Source: CAZVUW01 sp964629825
GTDB lineage: Bacteria > Actinomycetota > Nitriliruptoria > Euzebyales > Egibacteraceae
Assembly: GCA_964629825.1 (NCBI GenBank)
Contig: CAZVUW010000076.1
Span: 1 to 16,122 of the forward strand
Direction: 5' to 3'
Length of the DNA: 16,122 bases
Part shown: piece by piece, positions 1 through 7,291 of the stretch
How the letters are laid out: each line of letters starts with the position of its first letter
Position numbering within the stretch: position 1 is the first letter of the stretch
Position numbers and translations under genes: made by a program
Notes under the pieces: generated by a model
What the model saw: the letters and a program-made list of their open reading frames with translations, nothing else
Database searches by the model: none
Told to the model about the DNA's origin: nothing

Positions 1-594
1 GGGCTGCCGGTCGCCGAGGAGGACGCCAGCATGGTCGTCGACATCGGCGGTGGCGCCAGCGAGGTGGCGATCATCTCGCTCGGCGGGGTCGTCGAGCGCG
101 CCTCGGTGCGGGTCGGCGGCGACGACATGGACGCGGCGATCATCGAGTGGCTGCGGACGGAGCGCTCGCTGCTGATCGGGGAGCGCACGGCCGAGCAGCT
201 CAAGCGCTCCATCGCAGGTCTCGTGCCCGCGGATGGGCTGGCGGCCCAGGTCATCGGCCGCGACCTGCGCAGCGGGCTGCCCGCCCAGCGCCTCGTCACC
301 GCGGCGCAGCTGCGCGAGGCCATCCGCGAGCCGGCCGAGGAGATCCTCGCCGCGGTCCGCTCTGCCCTCGACCGCACGCCGCCCGAGCTCGCGGCCGACC
401 TGCTCACCCGCGGCATGACGGTTGTGGGCGGCGGTGCGCTGCTGCGCGGCATCGACACGTGGCTCGAGCAGGCCACCGGCCTGCCCGCGCGGATCGCGAA
501 CGCGCCCGTCACGGCCGTCGCCAGGGGCACGGGCTCCTGCCTCGACGAGGTCGACGTGCTTGAGGCGGCGGTTCCGGCCACCGCCCGCCGCTGA
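1..594 (+). CDS. mreB: Rod shape-determining protein MreB, C-terminal part (5' end outside window)
   Basis: This is the C-terminal 197 codons of the bacterial actin homologue MreB, which polymerises under the inner membrane and guides lateral cell-wall synthesis. The frame is open from base 1 with no start, so the N-terminal ATPase subdomain lies upstream of the window. Visible actin-fold motifs are the phosphate-2 loop (VVDIGGGASEVAIISLGG), SVRVGGDDMDAAI, the MreB signature LLIGERTAEQLK, GRDLRSGLP, and the adenosine-binding motif VVGGGALLRGIDTWL near the end. The ending VARGTGSCLDEV is followed by about 20 alanine/arginine-rich residues; the usual C-terminal end of MreB is similar. In many genomes mreB is followed by mreC/mreD, but here a regulatory region and an unrelated gene follow, so this copy is either a stand-alone mreB or an Mbl-like paralogue. 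The family assignment is secure; the choice between MreB and a paralogue is not. Confidence 0.95.
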   Translation, partial: GLPVAEEDASMVVDIGGGASEVAIISLGGVVERASVRVGGDDMDAAIIEWLRTERSLLIGERTAEQLKRSIAGLVPADGLAAQVIGRDLRSGLPAQRLVTAAQLREAIREPAEEILAAVRSALDRTPPELAADLLTRGMTVVGGGALLRGIDTWLEQATGLPARIANAPVTAVARGTGSCLDEVDVLEAAVPATARR

Positions 595-616
595 TCCGCG
601 CGCGCCGCTGACCCTG

Positions 617-631
617 CGCCCTTCGCGGGCG
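617..631 (+). terminator. Possible short hairpin after mreB
   Basis: A CGCCC/GGGCG stem with loop TTCGC lies 22 bp after the mreB stop. There is no T-tract and the stem is only 5 bp, so it is a weak terminator candidate. In such GC-rich DNA a 5-bp stem can occur by chance. Confidence 0.2.
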
Positions 632-646
632 GCCAAACCCCCCGTT

Positions 647-688
647 GGATGTTGTTTTCGACGGACATGTCCGTCGAAAACAACATCC
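647..688. repeat. Perfect 42-bp palindrome, AT-rich relative to surroundings
   Basis: Each half is GGATGTTGTTTTCGACGGA followed by CA (left) or its exact complement (right), with centre CATG between 667 and 668. All 21 base pairs match with no interruption. The next flanking bases (t646/g689) do not pair, so the symmetry ends sharply. It contains TTTT and AAAA runs in an otherwise GC-saturated context. As RNA it would form a 19-bp stem with a CAUG tetraloop. It lies 52 bp after mreB and immediately before the DosR-type box. It could be a binding site for a large dimeric or tetrameric regulator, a bidirectional transcription block, or one copy of a dispersed intergenic palindromic repeat. The sequence alone does not decide between these. 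Confidence 0.85.
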
Positions 689-699
689 GAGCTGTGGTT

Positions 700-713
700 G
701 GGACGAAGGTCCC
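700..713. promoter_or_regulatory. DosR/DevR-type box GGGAC-GAAG-GTCCC
   Basis: The site reads TT-GGGAC-GAAG-GTCCC-G, with perfect 5-bp arms and a 4-bp spacer. The known mycobacterial DosR consensus is TTSGGGACTWWAGTCCCSAA, with the same arm sequence and spacing. Known DosR regulon members include small pyridoxamine-phosphate-oxidase-like proteins, and the gene 80 bp downstream is of that type. I infer activation by a DosR/DevR-like NarL-family response regulator under low oxygen, nitric oxide or similar redox stress. No dosRS-like pair is encoded in this window. No convincing -10 element could be picked out downstream. Confidence 0.6.
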
Positions 714-792
714 GCACCCCAGGGCCCATTCAGCACTGCCTGAACCGGGTCGAACCTGCCACTGTGGCCTCACACGTACGGAGGTGATGGCC

Positions 793-1206
793 ATGCCCGC
801 CCGACTCGACGGACTGACCGCCCTTTCCCCGCAGGAGTGCCTGACGCTGCTGCGCAGCCACCCGGTGCACGTAGGGCGGCTGGGCGTGACGGATGCCGAC
901 GGCCAGCCGCTGATCATGCCGGTGAACTACCGGCTGGTCGGCGAGATCGTCATCGTGCGCACCGAGCCCGACTCGCTCATCGCCGAGCGCGCCATCGGGC
1001 ACCGCGTCGCCTTCGAGGTCGACGACTTCGACCCCGCCTGGCGGGAGGGCTGGAGCGTCCTGGTGCAGGGCCGCGCCGAGCGGGTGACCGACCCCGACGA
1101 GCTCGCGCGGCTGCGCCAGCTGCCGCTGCACCCGTGGGCGCCCGGCGACCATCCGGTCTACCTGCGCATCATCCCGACCTTCGTGACCGGCCGCCGCATC
1201 GACTAG
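793..1206 (+). CDS. Pyridoxamine 5'-phosphate oxidase-like flavin-binding protein
   Basis: A 137-residue single-domain protein of the split-barrel flavin-binding PPOX-like superfamily (Pyridox_ox_2-like). Typical features are the N-terminal helix LSPQECLTLLRSHPVHVGRLGV, the strand GQPLIMPVNYRL, VIVRTEPDSLIAERAIGHRVAFEVDDFD and WSVLVQGRAERVTDPDEL. These match small actinobacterial PPOX proteins, which bind FMN, F420 or heme; the actual cofactor and substrate cannot be read from sequence. The start at 793 is chosen because GGAGG (780-784) sits 8 bases before it. An in-frame ATG at 787 would be only 2 bases from the SD, and the frame stays open to 649 only by running through the palindrome. A DosR-type box lies 80 bp upstream, suggesting hypoxia or redox-stress induction. 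It converges with the beta-PGM gene, with 10 bp between stops. Confidence 0.85.
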   Translation: MPARLDGLTALSPQECLTLLRSHPVHVGRLGVTDADGQPLIMPVNYRLVGEIVIVRTEPDSLIAERAIGHRVAFEVDDFDPAWREGWSVLVQGRAERVTDPDELARLRQLPLHPWAPGDHPVYLRIIPTFVTGRRID

Positions 1207-1216
1207 GCGTCCGAGG

Positions 1217-1963
1217 TCAGTGCACGAGCTCGCCCAGGTCCGCGACGACGACGTCGGCGCCGGCGGCGACCAGCTGTTCCGGTTGTCCCTCGCGGTCCAC
1301 GCCGACGACCAGGGCGAAGCCGCCTGCCCGGCCCGCCTGGACGCCGGAGATGGCGTCCTCCACCACGACCGCGCGATCCACCGGCACGCCCAGCCGGCGC
1401 GCCGCCTCGAGGAAGGTGTCCGGTGCCGGCTTACCCGGCAGCCCCAGCTCGGCGGCCACCACGCCATCAACCACCGCGTCGAAGAGGTGGCTGATGCCCG
1501 CCGCCCGCAGCGCCTCGACGCAGTTGCGGCTGGACGACACCACGGCCGTGGCCACACCGGCGGTGCGCAGACGCTCGACCAGCCGCACCGAGCCGGGGTA
1601 GGGCTCGATCCCGCCGCGGTCGAACAGGGCCGTGACGAGGTCGTTCTTGCGGTTGCCGAGGCCGTGGACGGTCAGGGCCGTCGGGGGGTCAGAGGGCTCG
1701 CCCTCCGGCAGCTCGATCCCGCGCGAGCTCAGGAAGCGGCGCACGCCGTCGTAGCGCGGCATCCCGTCGACGTAGCGCTTGTAGTCCGCGTCCGGGTCGA
1801 ACGGCACGAACGGCTGCCCCGTGTCGATCGCCCGCTCGCGCAGGAAGTCGTCGAACGTCTCCTTCCAGGCGGCGGTGTGCACGCGCGCGGTGTCGGTCAG
1901 GACGCCGTCCAGGTCGAACAGCACCGCCTGGAACCGGGCCAGATCCACGACCTCCGGTCTCAT
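1217..1963 (-). CDS. Beta-phosphoglucomutase-family HAD hydrolase
   Basis: A 248-residue HAD-superfamily protein of the beta-phosphoglucomutase family. This family converts beta-glucose 1-phosphate to glucose 6-phosphate or dephosphorylates related sugar phosphates. HAD motif I is FDLDGVLTDT with nucleophile D17 and acid/base D19. An alpha-helical cap follows (DADYKRYVDGMPRYDGVRRFL). Motif II is the serine run S143-S145, motif III is K178 in GLPGKPAPDTF, and motif IV is VVEDAISG with E202/D203. The ATG at 1963 overlaps the GH65 stop (ATGA) and has GAGGTG at 1972-1977 with 8-base spacing, so translation is probably coupled. The pairing with GH65 is the classic phosphorylase-plus-mutase unit. 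It resembles the neighbouring M. tuberculosis genes Rv3400/Rv3401, with the order reversed here. Mutase versus phosphatase activity is not settled, so no symbol is assigned. Confidence 0.88.
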   Translation of the reverse strand: MRPEVVDLARFQAVLFDLDGVLTDTARVHTAAWKETFDDFLRERAIDTGQPFVPFDPDADYKRYVDGMPRYDGVRRFLSSRGIELPEGEPSDPPTALTVHGLGNRKNDLVTALFDRGGIEPYPGSVRLVERLRTAGVATAVVSSSRNCVEALRAAGISHLFDAVVDGVVAAELGLPGKPAPDTFLEAARRLGVPVDRAVVVEDAISGVQAGRAGGFALVVGVDREGQPEQLVAAGADVVVADLGELVH

Positions 1964-4308
1964 ATCAGGCTCACCTCGGTGACGCGCTCGGTCGTCACGG
2001 TCACCACCCTCCCGCGGACCCCGACGCTGAGGTCGGCGCCGTGGCGCAGCCGCAGCGCGAGCCGCTCGTGGGTGAGGTCGACGTGCAGCGCACGTCCCCG
2101 CACCTGCAGGCCGAAGGCCAGGCGCGTCCACTCCTCGGGCAGCGCCGGGTTGAAGCTGATGTGGCCGTCGAAGTCGCGCATCCCCGCGAACCCGTACACC
2201 AGCGCCATCCAGGTCCCACCTGTGGAGGCGATGTGCACGCCGTGATCGACGTTGCGGCCGACATCCGCCAGGTCCACGAACAGGGCCAGGCGGAACTGCT
2301 CCATGGCGCGCTCGTGCTCGCCGACCTCGCAGGCGATGATGCTGTGCACAGGCGGCGACAGCGACGAGTCGCTGGTGGTGATCGGGTCGTACAGCGCGAA
2401 GTTGCGGCGCTTCTGCTCGAGCGTGAACTCGTTGCCCAGCAGGAACATCGCGAGCACCACGTCGGCCTGCTTGATCACCTGATGGCGGTAGATGACGAGC
2501 GGGTGGTAGTGCAGCAGGAGGGGGTAGCGCTCAGGTGGGGTGTTCTCGAAGTCCCACGGCTCCTTCTCCAGGAACTCCGAGTCCTGCGGGTTGATGCCGA
2601 GCTCCTCGTCGTAGGGGACGAACATCGCCTCGGCGGCACGACGCCAGGCTGCGATCTCCTCCTCGCGCAGATCGATCTCCCGCGACAGGACGCGGAAGGC
2701 GTGCGGGTGGGTGTCGCTCAGCCACTCCAGAACCGTGGCGGCGTAGTTCAGGTTCAGCCGCGCCATCAGGTTCGTGTAGGCGTTGTCGTTGACGACGGTC
2801 GTGTACTCGTCGGGCCCCGTGACCGCGTGCAGGTGGAAGCGGCCGTCGGTGCCGTAGAAGCCGAGGTCCTCCCACAGGCGCGCGGTCTCGGCGAGGACCT
2901 CGGCCCCGAACTCGACCAGGGCGTCGTCGTCGCCGGTGATGTCCACGTAGCGCTTGATCGCGTAGGCGATGTCTGCGTTCAGGTGGTACTGCGCAGTGCC
3001 GGCCTGGTAGTAGGCCGAGGCCTCATCGCCGTTGATCGTCCGCCACGGGAAGGAGGCCCCGACCTGGTTCAGCTCGCGGGCCCGCTTGCGCGCCTTGTCG
3101 AGCATGCTGTGACGGAAGCGCAGCAGGTTCTTGGCGATCCGGGGCTCGACCGAGCACAGGAACGGCAGGACGAAGATCTCTATGTCCCAGAAGTAGTGGC
3201 CTTCGTAGCCGAGGCCGCTCAGCCCCTTGGCCGGGATGCCGGTCCCCTCGGCCCGCACGGCCGCCTGGAACAGCTGGAAGAGGTTCCAGCGAACCGCCTG
3301 CTGCACCTCCGGGTCGCCCTCGATGATCACGTCGGCCCGCGACCAGAACGAGGCCAGGTCCTCGCGCTGGGCCTCCTTCAGGCCGTTCAGCCCGAGCGTC
3401 CGCGCGCGCCGCAGGACGCGTCCGGCCCGGTCCGAGAGCTCGGCTGTCGGCACGCTGCGCGAGGTGTGGTAGGCCGCCAGCTTGGTCACCCGCACCGGCG
3501 AGCCCGCCGCGGCCTCGACGATGTAGGACACCTTGCCGAGGTCCGCGGTCAGGGACGAGGTGACCTGGTACGGGCAGGCGGACTCGATCATGTGGTCGAC
3601 GGCCACGACGATCGTCATGCCGCTGTTGGCCGCGCGGTAGCCGAGGAGCATGTGCTCGCCGTCCTGCTCCCGAAGCGTGTTCTCCAGAACCCGGTGATCC
3701 AGCGTCTTGGCCTTGCGCGGGTCGAACTCGCCGGGGCGGTCGCCGGGCGCGCGGCTGTCCTGGCGGTTCACGATCTGGGAGGAGATGACGACCGGCGCAT
3801 CGGCGTTCAGCACCCGGACCTCGATGCTGTAGGCCGCCAGGTGCCGGTAGCGAACCGAGACCAGGCGCTCGGAGCGGACCTCGACCTCCTTGCCCGAGGG
3901 CGTCTCCCAGACCAGGCGCCGGGTGAGCAGCCCGCGCTTGAAGTCGAGCGCGCGCTCGTAGCCGCGGACGACGGCGACGGAGAGGTCGAGCGGCTCGTCG
4001 TCGATGTAGACGCGCAGGGTCTTGGTGTCCGGCGCGTTGATGATCGTCTGGCCGATCTCGGCCAGGCCGTAGGCGTCCTCGGCGTGCACGATGGGCCAGG
4101 TCTCGTGGAAGCCGGCGACCAGCGTGGTGTGCTCGTGGGCCGGGCGCCCCTCCTCGTGGTTGCCGCGCAGGCCGAGGTAGCCGTTGGCCACCGTGAAGAG
4201 GGTCTCGAGGCGCGGCAGGAAGCGGCCGTTGGCGCGCTGCTCGACCAACCGCCACTCCTCGATCGGGAAGTCGAGGTCGGGCAGGAAGTGAAGTTCAGGT
4301 CGCCTCAT
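1960..4308 (-). CDS. Glycoside hydrolase family 65 protein (disaccharide phosphorylase)
   Basis: A 782-residue GH65 enzyme, the usual length for maltose, trehalose or kojibiose phosphorylases. These split alpha-glucobioses with phosphate to give beta-glucose 1-phosphate. The N-terminal beta-sandwich carries TLFTVANGYLGLRGN (37-50). The (alpha/alpha)6 catalytic domain has GYEGHYFWDIEIFVLP (367-382) and GPDEYTTVVNDNAYTN (498-513), where E501 aligns with the family's catalytic acid. KQADVVLAMFLL (613-624) and the phosphate-site segment TSDSSLSPPVHS (645-656) follow. The C-terminal jelly roll includes GVHIASTGGTW. Phosphate-site conservation favours a phosphorylase over a hydrolase, but the disaccharide is unknown. 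The ATG at 4308 fits family N-termini, although no strong SD precedes it. The same frame stays open for another 1,515 bases upstream, antisense to ftsH; that extension is not credible. The cytoplasmic product probably feeds the coupled beta-PGM. Confidence 0.92.
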   Translation of the reverse strand: MRRPELHFLPDLDFPIEEWRLVEQRANGRFLPRLETLFTVANGYLGLRGNHEEGRPAHEHTTLVAGFHETWPIVHAEDAYGLAEIGQTIINAPDTKTLRVYIDDEPLDLSVAVVRGYERALDFKRGLLTRRLVWETPSGKEVEVRSERLVSVRYRHLAAYSIEVRVLNADAPVVISSQIVNRQDSRAPGDRPGEFDPRKAKTLDHRVLENTLREQDGEHMLLGYRAANSGMTIVVAVDHMIESACPYQVTSSLTADLGKVSYIVEAAAGSPVRVTKLAAYHTSRSVPTAELSDRAGRVLRRARTLGLNGLKEAQREDLASFWSRADVIIEGDPEVQQAVRWNLFQLFQAAVRAEGTGIPAKGLSGLGYEGHYFWDIEIFVLPFLCSVEPRIAKNLLRFRHSMLDKARKRARELNQVGASFPWRTINGDEASAYYQAGTAQYHLNADIAYAIKRYVDITGDDDALVEFGAEVLAETARLWEDLGFYGTDGRFHLHAVTGPDEYTTVVNDNAYTNLMARLNLNYAATVLEWLSDTHPHAFRVLSREIDLREEEIAAWRRAAEAMFVPYDEELGINPQDSEFLEKEPWDFENTPPERYPLLLHYHPLVIYRHQVIKQADVVLAMFLLGNEFTLEQKRRNFALYDPITTSDSSLSPPVHSIIACEVGEHERAMEQFRLALFVDLADVGRNVDHGVHIASTGGTWMALVYGFAGMRDFDGHISFNPALPEEWTRLAFGLQVRGRALHVDLTHERLALRLRHGADLSVGVRGRVVTVTTERVTEVSLI

Positions 4309-4322
4309 CGCTGGGCATTCAA

Positions 4323-4332
4323 CTACGCGTAG
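4323..4332. promoter_or_regulatory. 10-bp palindrome in the 69-bp GH65/ftsH divergent spacer
   Basis: CTACGCGTAG is perfectly symmetric and sits 14 bp from the GH65 start in the only space available for two divergent promoters (4309-4377). It might be an operator shared by both genes. Ten-base palindromes are common enough that chance is a real alternative. No clear -35/-10 pair was recognised in this spacer. Confidence 0.2.
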
Positions 4333-4377
4333 GCCGCTCCTGGGGTGGAGGGGCGACGAGCACGGGCTTCGAGGACG

Positions 4378-6369
4378 ATGGCAGAGCAGAACGGCACTCG
4401 GGCGGCGCCGCGCAGCGGGACGGCGGGGCAGCGGGGATCGGCCGCCCGCTCCGACGAGGACTACAGCAAGCCCTGGCGCACCGAGGGGCTGCCAGACAGC
4501 GGCGGTGCGAAGAAGCCCGACGGCTCCCGGTGGGGATCGATCGCCCTGCGCCTGCTGCTCGTCTACGCGGTCATCTTCGTGCTGTTCACCCTCCAAGACG
4601 GGCTGGATGCGCCGGTGGAGATCTCCTACACGGAGTTCCTGACCCAGGTCGAGGACGGCAACGTCGCAGAGATCTTCTCCCGCGGCGACAGCATCGAGGG
4701 CCGCCTCGAGGAGCCCGCCACTCTGCGCGGCCAGCAGGAGGGGGCGGAGGAGGTCACCTACACCGACTTCGTGACCGAGCGGCCGACCTTCGCCCAGGAC
4801 GACCTGCTTGCGGCGCTCGAGGAGTCGGGTGCGACCGTCAGGGCGACACCGGTGATCGAGCAGCGCGGCCTGCTCGCCAACCTTCTCTTCTCCTTCGCGC
4901 CCCTGCTGCTGCTCGGCGCGTTCTACTACTGGATCTTCAAGCGCCAGCGCGAGGCGTTCGGCGGCGGCGTCCTGGGGCGAAAGGCCAAGCCCGTCGAGGC
5001 CGAGGACGTGCGCGTCACCTTCGACGACGTGGCCGGGATCGACGAGGTCGAGGCGGAGATCTCCGAGATCGTCGACTTCCTCCGCAACCCCGAGAAGTAT
5101 CGCCGGGTCGGTGCCAGGGTTCCCAAGGGCGTGCTGCTCACGGGGCCGCCCGGAACCGGCAAGACGCTGCTGGCACGGGCGACCGCAGGCGAGGCGGACG
5201 TCCCGTTCTTCTCGGCCAGCGCGTCGGAGTTCATCGAGATGATCGTCGGCGTGGGCGCCAGCCGGGTGCGGGAGCTGTTCAGCGAGGCGCGCAAGGTCGC
5301 TCCGTCCATCATCTTCATCGACGAGATCGACACGATCGGGCGCGCTCGCGGCGGCGCCCACTCCGTCGGCGGGCACGACGAGCGGGAGCAGACCCTCAAC
5401 CAGATCCTCACCGAGATGGACGGCTTCACGGGCAGCGAGGGCGTGGTCGTCATCGCGGCGACCAACCGGCCGGACGTCCTCGACCCGGCGCTGCTGCGGC
5501 CGGGCCGTTTCGACCGCAACATCGTGGTGCACCCGCCCGACCAGAAGGGCCGCGCAGACATCCTGCGCGTGCACACCCGCAAGATCCCCCTCGCCCCCGA
5601 CGTCGACCTCGAGCAGCTCGCGCGGGTCACGGCCGGCATGACCGGGGCGGCGCTCGCGAACCTCTGCAACGAGGCGGCGCTGCTGGCCGCCCGGCGCGAG
5701 CGCGACCAGGTGACCCAGTCCGACTTCATGGACGCGCTCGAGAAGGTGCAGCTCGGCACCGCCCGCAGCGTGGTCATGCCGGCAGAGGAGCGTCGCCGGA
5801 CCGCCTACCACGAGGCGGGTCACGCGCTGCTCGGCATGCTCCTGCCCGGCGCGGACCCGGTGCGCAAGGTGTCCATCATCCCGCGCGGCCGGGCGCTGGG
5901 CGTCACCCTCTCCACCCCGGAACAGGACCGCTACGGCTACGACCGCGACTACCTGCGCGGGCGGATCATCGGCGCGCTCGGGGGTATGGCCGCCGAGGAG
6001 CTGGTCCTGGGCGTCGTCACCACCGGAGCCGAGAACGACCTCGAGAAGGCAACCGAGATCGCCCGCGCCATGGTGGGCCGCTGGGGGATGTCCGAGCGGG
6101 TCGGGCCGGTGAGCGTCCTGCCGCCTGAGGGTGACCCCCGCATGCTCGGCGTCTCCGAGAGCCTCCTGAACGCCGTCGGCGACGAGGTCCGCCGGGTGCT
6201 CGAGGACTGCTATCGCGAGGCGCTAGAGATCCTGAGGGAGAACCGCGACCGCCTCGACCGGATCGTCGAGCGGCTGCTGGACAAGGAGACCCTCGAGGAG
6301 GCCGAGATCTACGCGGCGGCCGGCATCGAGCGGCACCCGACGTCCGAGGAGGCCATCGGTCGGGCGTGA
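4378..6369 (+). CDS. ftsH: ATP-dependent zinc metalloprotease FtsH
   Basis: A 663-residue membrane-bound AAA+ protease that extracts and degrades membrane and unstable cytosolic proteins. Membrane segments lie at about residues 53-73 and 164-187, flanking the small external domain (SYTEFLTQVEDGNVAEI). AAA motifs are Walker A GPPGTGKT (256-263), Walker B IIFIDEID (311-318) and the second region of homology, with arginine fingers R377/R380 in RPGRFDR. The zinc site is HEAGH (478-482) with third ligand D554 in GAENDL. The pore loop reads EMIVGVG, with I289 where classical FtsH has the substrate-gripping Phe of MFVGVG. A GTG at 4345 in the same frame could add 11 residues. I prefer the ATG at 4378, preceded by GAGGA although at only 2-base spacing. 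It diverges from GH65 and leads a + strand run with the Rieske and DadA-like genes. Confidence 0.95.
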   Translation: MAEQNGTRAAPRSGTAGQRGSAARSDEDYSKPWRTEGLPDSGGAKKPDGSRWGSIALRLLLVYAVIFVLFTLQDGLDAPVEISYTEFLTQVEDGNVAEIFSRGDSIEGRLEEPATLRGQQEGAEEVTYTDFVTERPTFAQDDLLAALEESGATVRATPVIEQRGLLANLLFSFAPLLLLGAFYYWIFKRQREAFGGGVLGRKAKPVEAEDVRVTFDDVAGIDEVEAEISEIVDFLRNPEKYRRVGARVPKGVLLTGPPGTGKTLLARATAGEADVPFFSASASEFIEMIVGVGASRVRELFSEARKVAPSIIFIDEIDTIGRARGGAHSVGGHDEREQTLNQILTEMDGFTGSEGVVVIAATNRPDVLDPALLRPGRFDRNIVVHPPDQKGRADILRVHTRKIPLAPDVDLEQLARVTAGMTGAALANLCNEAALLAARRERDQVTQSDFMDALEKVQLGTARSVVMPAEERRRTAYHEAGHALLGMLLPGADPVRKVSIIPRGRALGVTLSTPEQDRYGYDRDYLRGRIIGALGGMAAEELVLGVVTTGAENDLEKATEIARAMVGRWGMSERVGPVSVLPPEGDPRMLGVSESLLNAVGDEVRRVLEDCYREALEILRENRDRLDRIVERLLDKETLEEAEIYAAAGIERHPTSEEAIGRA

Positions 6370-6401
6370 AGCCCGTCCGAGTGGGCAGAAGGTCTCCACT
6401 C
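6361..6401 (+). terminator. Two small hairpins between ftsH and the Rieske gene
   Basis: The first stem is CGGGC/GCCCG (6361-6365 and 6371-6375) and spans the ftsH stop codon. The second is GAGTGG/CCACTC (6379-6384 and 6396-6401), with an 11-base loop and ending 10 bases before the downstream SD. Neither is followed by a T-run. They may attenuate or process the transcript between the two genes, or may be incidental. Confidence 0.25.
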
Positions 6402-6420
6402 CCACCGAAAGGAGCCCGCC

Positions 6421-7287
6421 GTGCTGGACCGCCTGCTCGACGCCATCGAACGCTCTCGGGCCCTCGATCGGGTCGCGGAGCCCGTCGCCGCGGCGTTGCG
6501 TCCGGTGCTCCGCCGGCCGGCCGTCAGCCGAGTGCTGAGCGGGGCGCCGCTCGGGCACAGGGCGCATCCGATGCTCACCGATGCGGTCATCGGCACCTGG
6601 ATGTCGGCGAGCCTGGTCGACCTGCTGGGGGGACCCGGAGCGCGGCCGGCCGCCCGCCGTCTGGTCGGCATCGGGGTTGCCTCGGCCCTGCCGACCGCCC
6701 TCACCGGCGCTCACGACTGGCTGGACTACGGCAAGAAGGTGCGCCGAGCCGGTGTGGTCCACGCCGTGGCCAACCAGGTCGGCCTCGTCCTGCAGCTCGC
6801 CTCCTGGAGAGCGCGACGCCGCGGGCGGCACGGCCGGGGTGCGGTCCTGTCGCTGGGTGCTCTGGCGGCGAGCGGGGCGGGCGCCTACATCGGCGGACAC
6901 ATGGCGTTCGTGCTCGGCGCCGGGGTCGAGCGGACCGCCTTCGAGGACGCGCCGGACGACTGGACCGCGACCCTGCCGTACGAGCAGCTGCAGCGCAACG
7001 GCCGAGCAGTGGTCGAGGTCGGGGGGACCACCGTGCTGCTGGTGAGCCAGGGGGACGGCATCGCCGCGCTCGCGGACACCTGCAACCACGCCGGCTGCAG
7101 CCTGTTCGAGGGCGCGGTGTCCGACGGCGCCGTCACCTGCCCCTGCCATGGCAGCCGCTTCCGGCTGAGCGACGGCCAGACCCTGGCCGGACCGGCAGCG
7201 GCCAGCCAGCCGACGTTCGAGACCCGGGTCCGCGACGGCATGGTGGAGGTGCGCGAGCGGTCGGCCGCGCTGGTTGCGGCAACATAG
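6421..7287 (+). CDS. DUF2231 membrane domain fused to a C-terminal Rieske [2Fe-2S] domain
   Basis: A 288-residue protein. Residues about 40-165 match the DUF2231-type membrane module. It has a histidine-rich entry (PLGHRAHPMLTDAVIGTWMS; H46, H49), further histidines H98, H114 and H160, and several hydrophobic segments. Residues about 180-280 are a Rieske domain with cluster ligands C221-x-H223 and C240-x-x-H243 (CNHAGC and CPCHGSRF). The spaced histidines in the membrane part could bind heme or metal, which would suit electron transfer to or from the iron-sulfur domain, but that is inference. The GTG start is supported by AAAGGAG (6408-6414) at 6-base spacing. It ends 4 bp before the FAD oxidoreductase, so the two are probably co-transcribed, and the Rieske domain may be its electron partner. 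Domain calls are secure; the physiological role is unknown. Confidence 0.88.
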   Translation: MLDRLLDAIERSRALDRVAEPVAAALRPVLRRPAVSRVLSGAPLGHRAHPMLTDAVIGTWMSASLVDLLGGPGARPAARRLVGIGVASALPTALTGAHDWLDYGKKVRRAGVVHAVANQVGLVLQLASWRARRRGRHGRGAVLSLGALAASGAGAYIGGHMAFVLGAGVERTAFEDAPDDWTATLPYEQLQRNGRAVVEVGGTTVLLVSQGDGIAALADTCNHAGCSLFEGAVSDGAVTCPCHGSRFRLSDGQTLAGPAAASQPTFETRVRDGMVEVRERSAALVAAT

Positions 7288-7291
7288 GCTC

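Noticed and set aside
647..688. Palindrome as an ordinary intrinsic terminator of mreB
   Set aside because: There is no T-tract after the stem, the stem is AT-rich for this genome, and a 21-bp perfect match is much longer than usual terminators. It is kept as an unexplained element instead.
649..792. N-terminal extension of the PPOX-like protein through the palindrome
   Set aside because: It would place coding sequence across the palindrome and DosR-type box. The SD at 780-784 supports the start at 793.
2041..4332. 763-codon plus-strand frame opposite GH65
   Set aside because: Composition is typical of a complement of a real gene and there is no domain or SD. GH65 on the other strand has every family motif.
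4309..5823. Open minus-strand frame continuing from GH65 for 505 codons antisense to ftsH
   Set aside because: It has no recognisable domain, is valine/alanine/arginine-rich low complexity, and mirrors the codon positions of the strongly supported ftsH gene. Long antisense frames are expected at this GC content.
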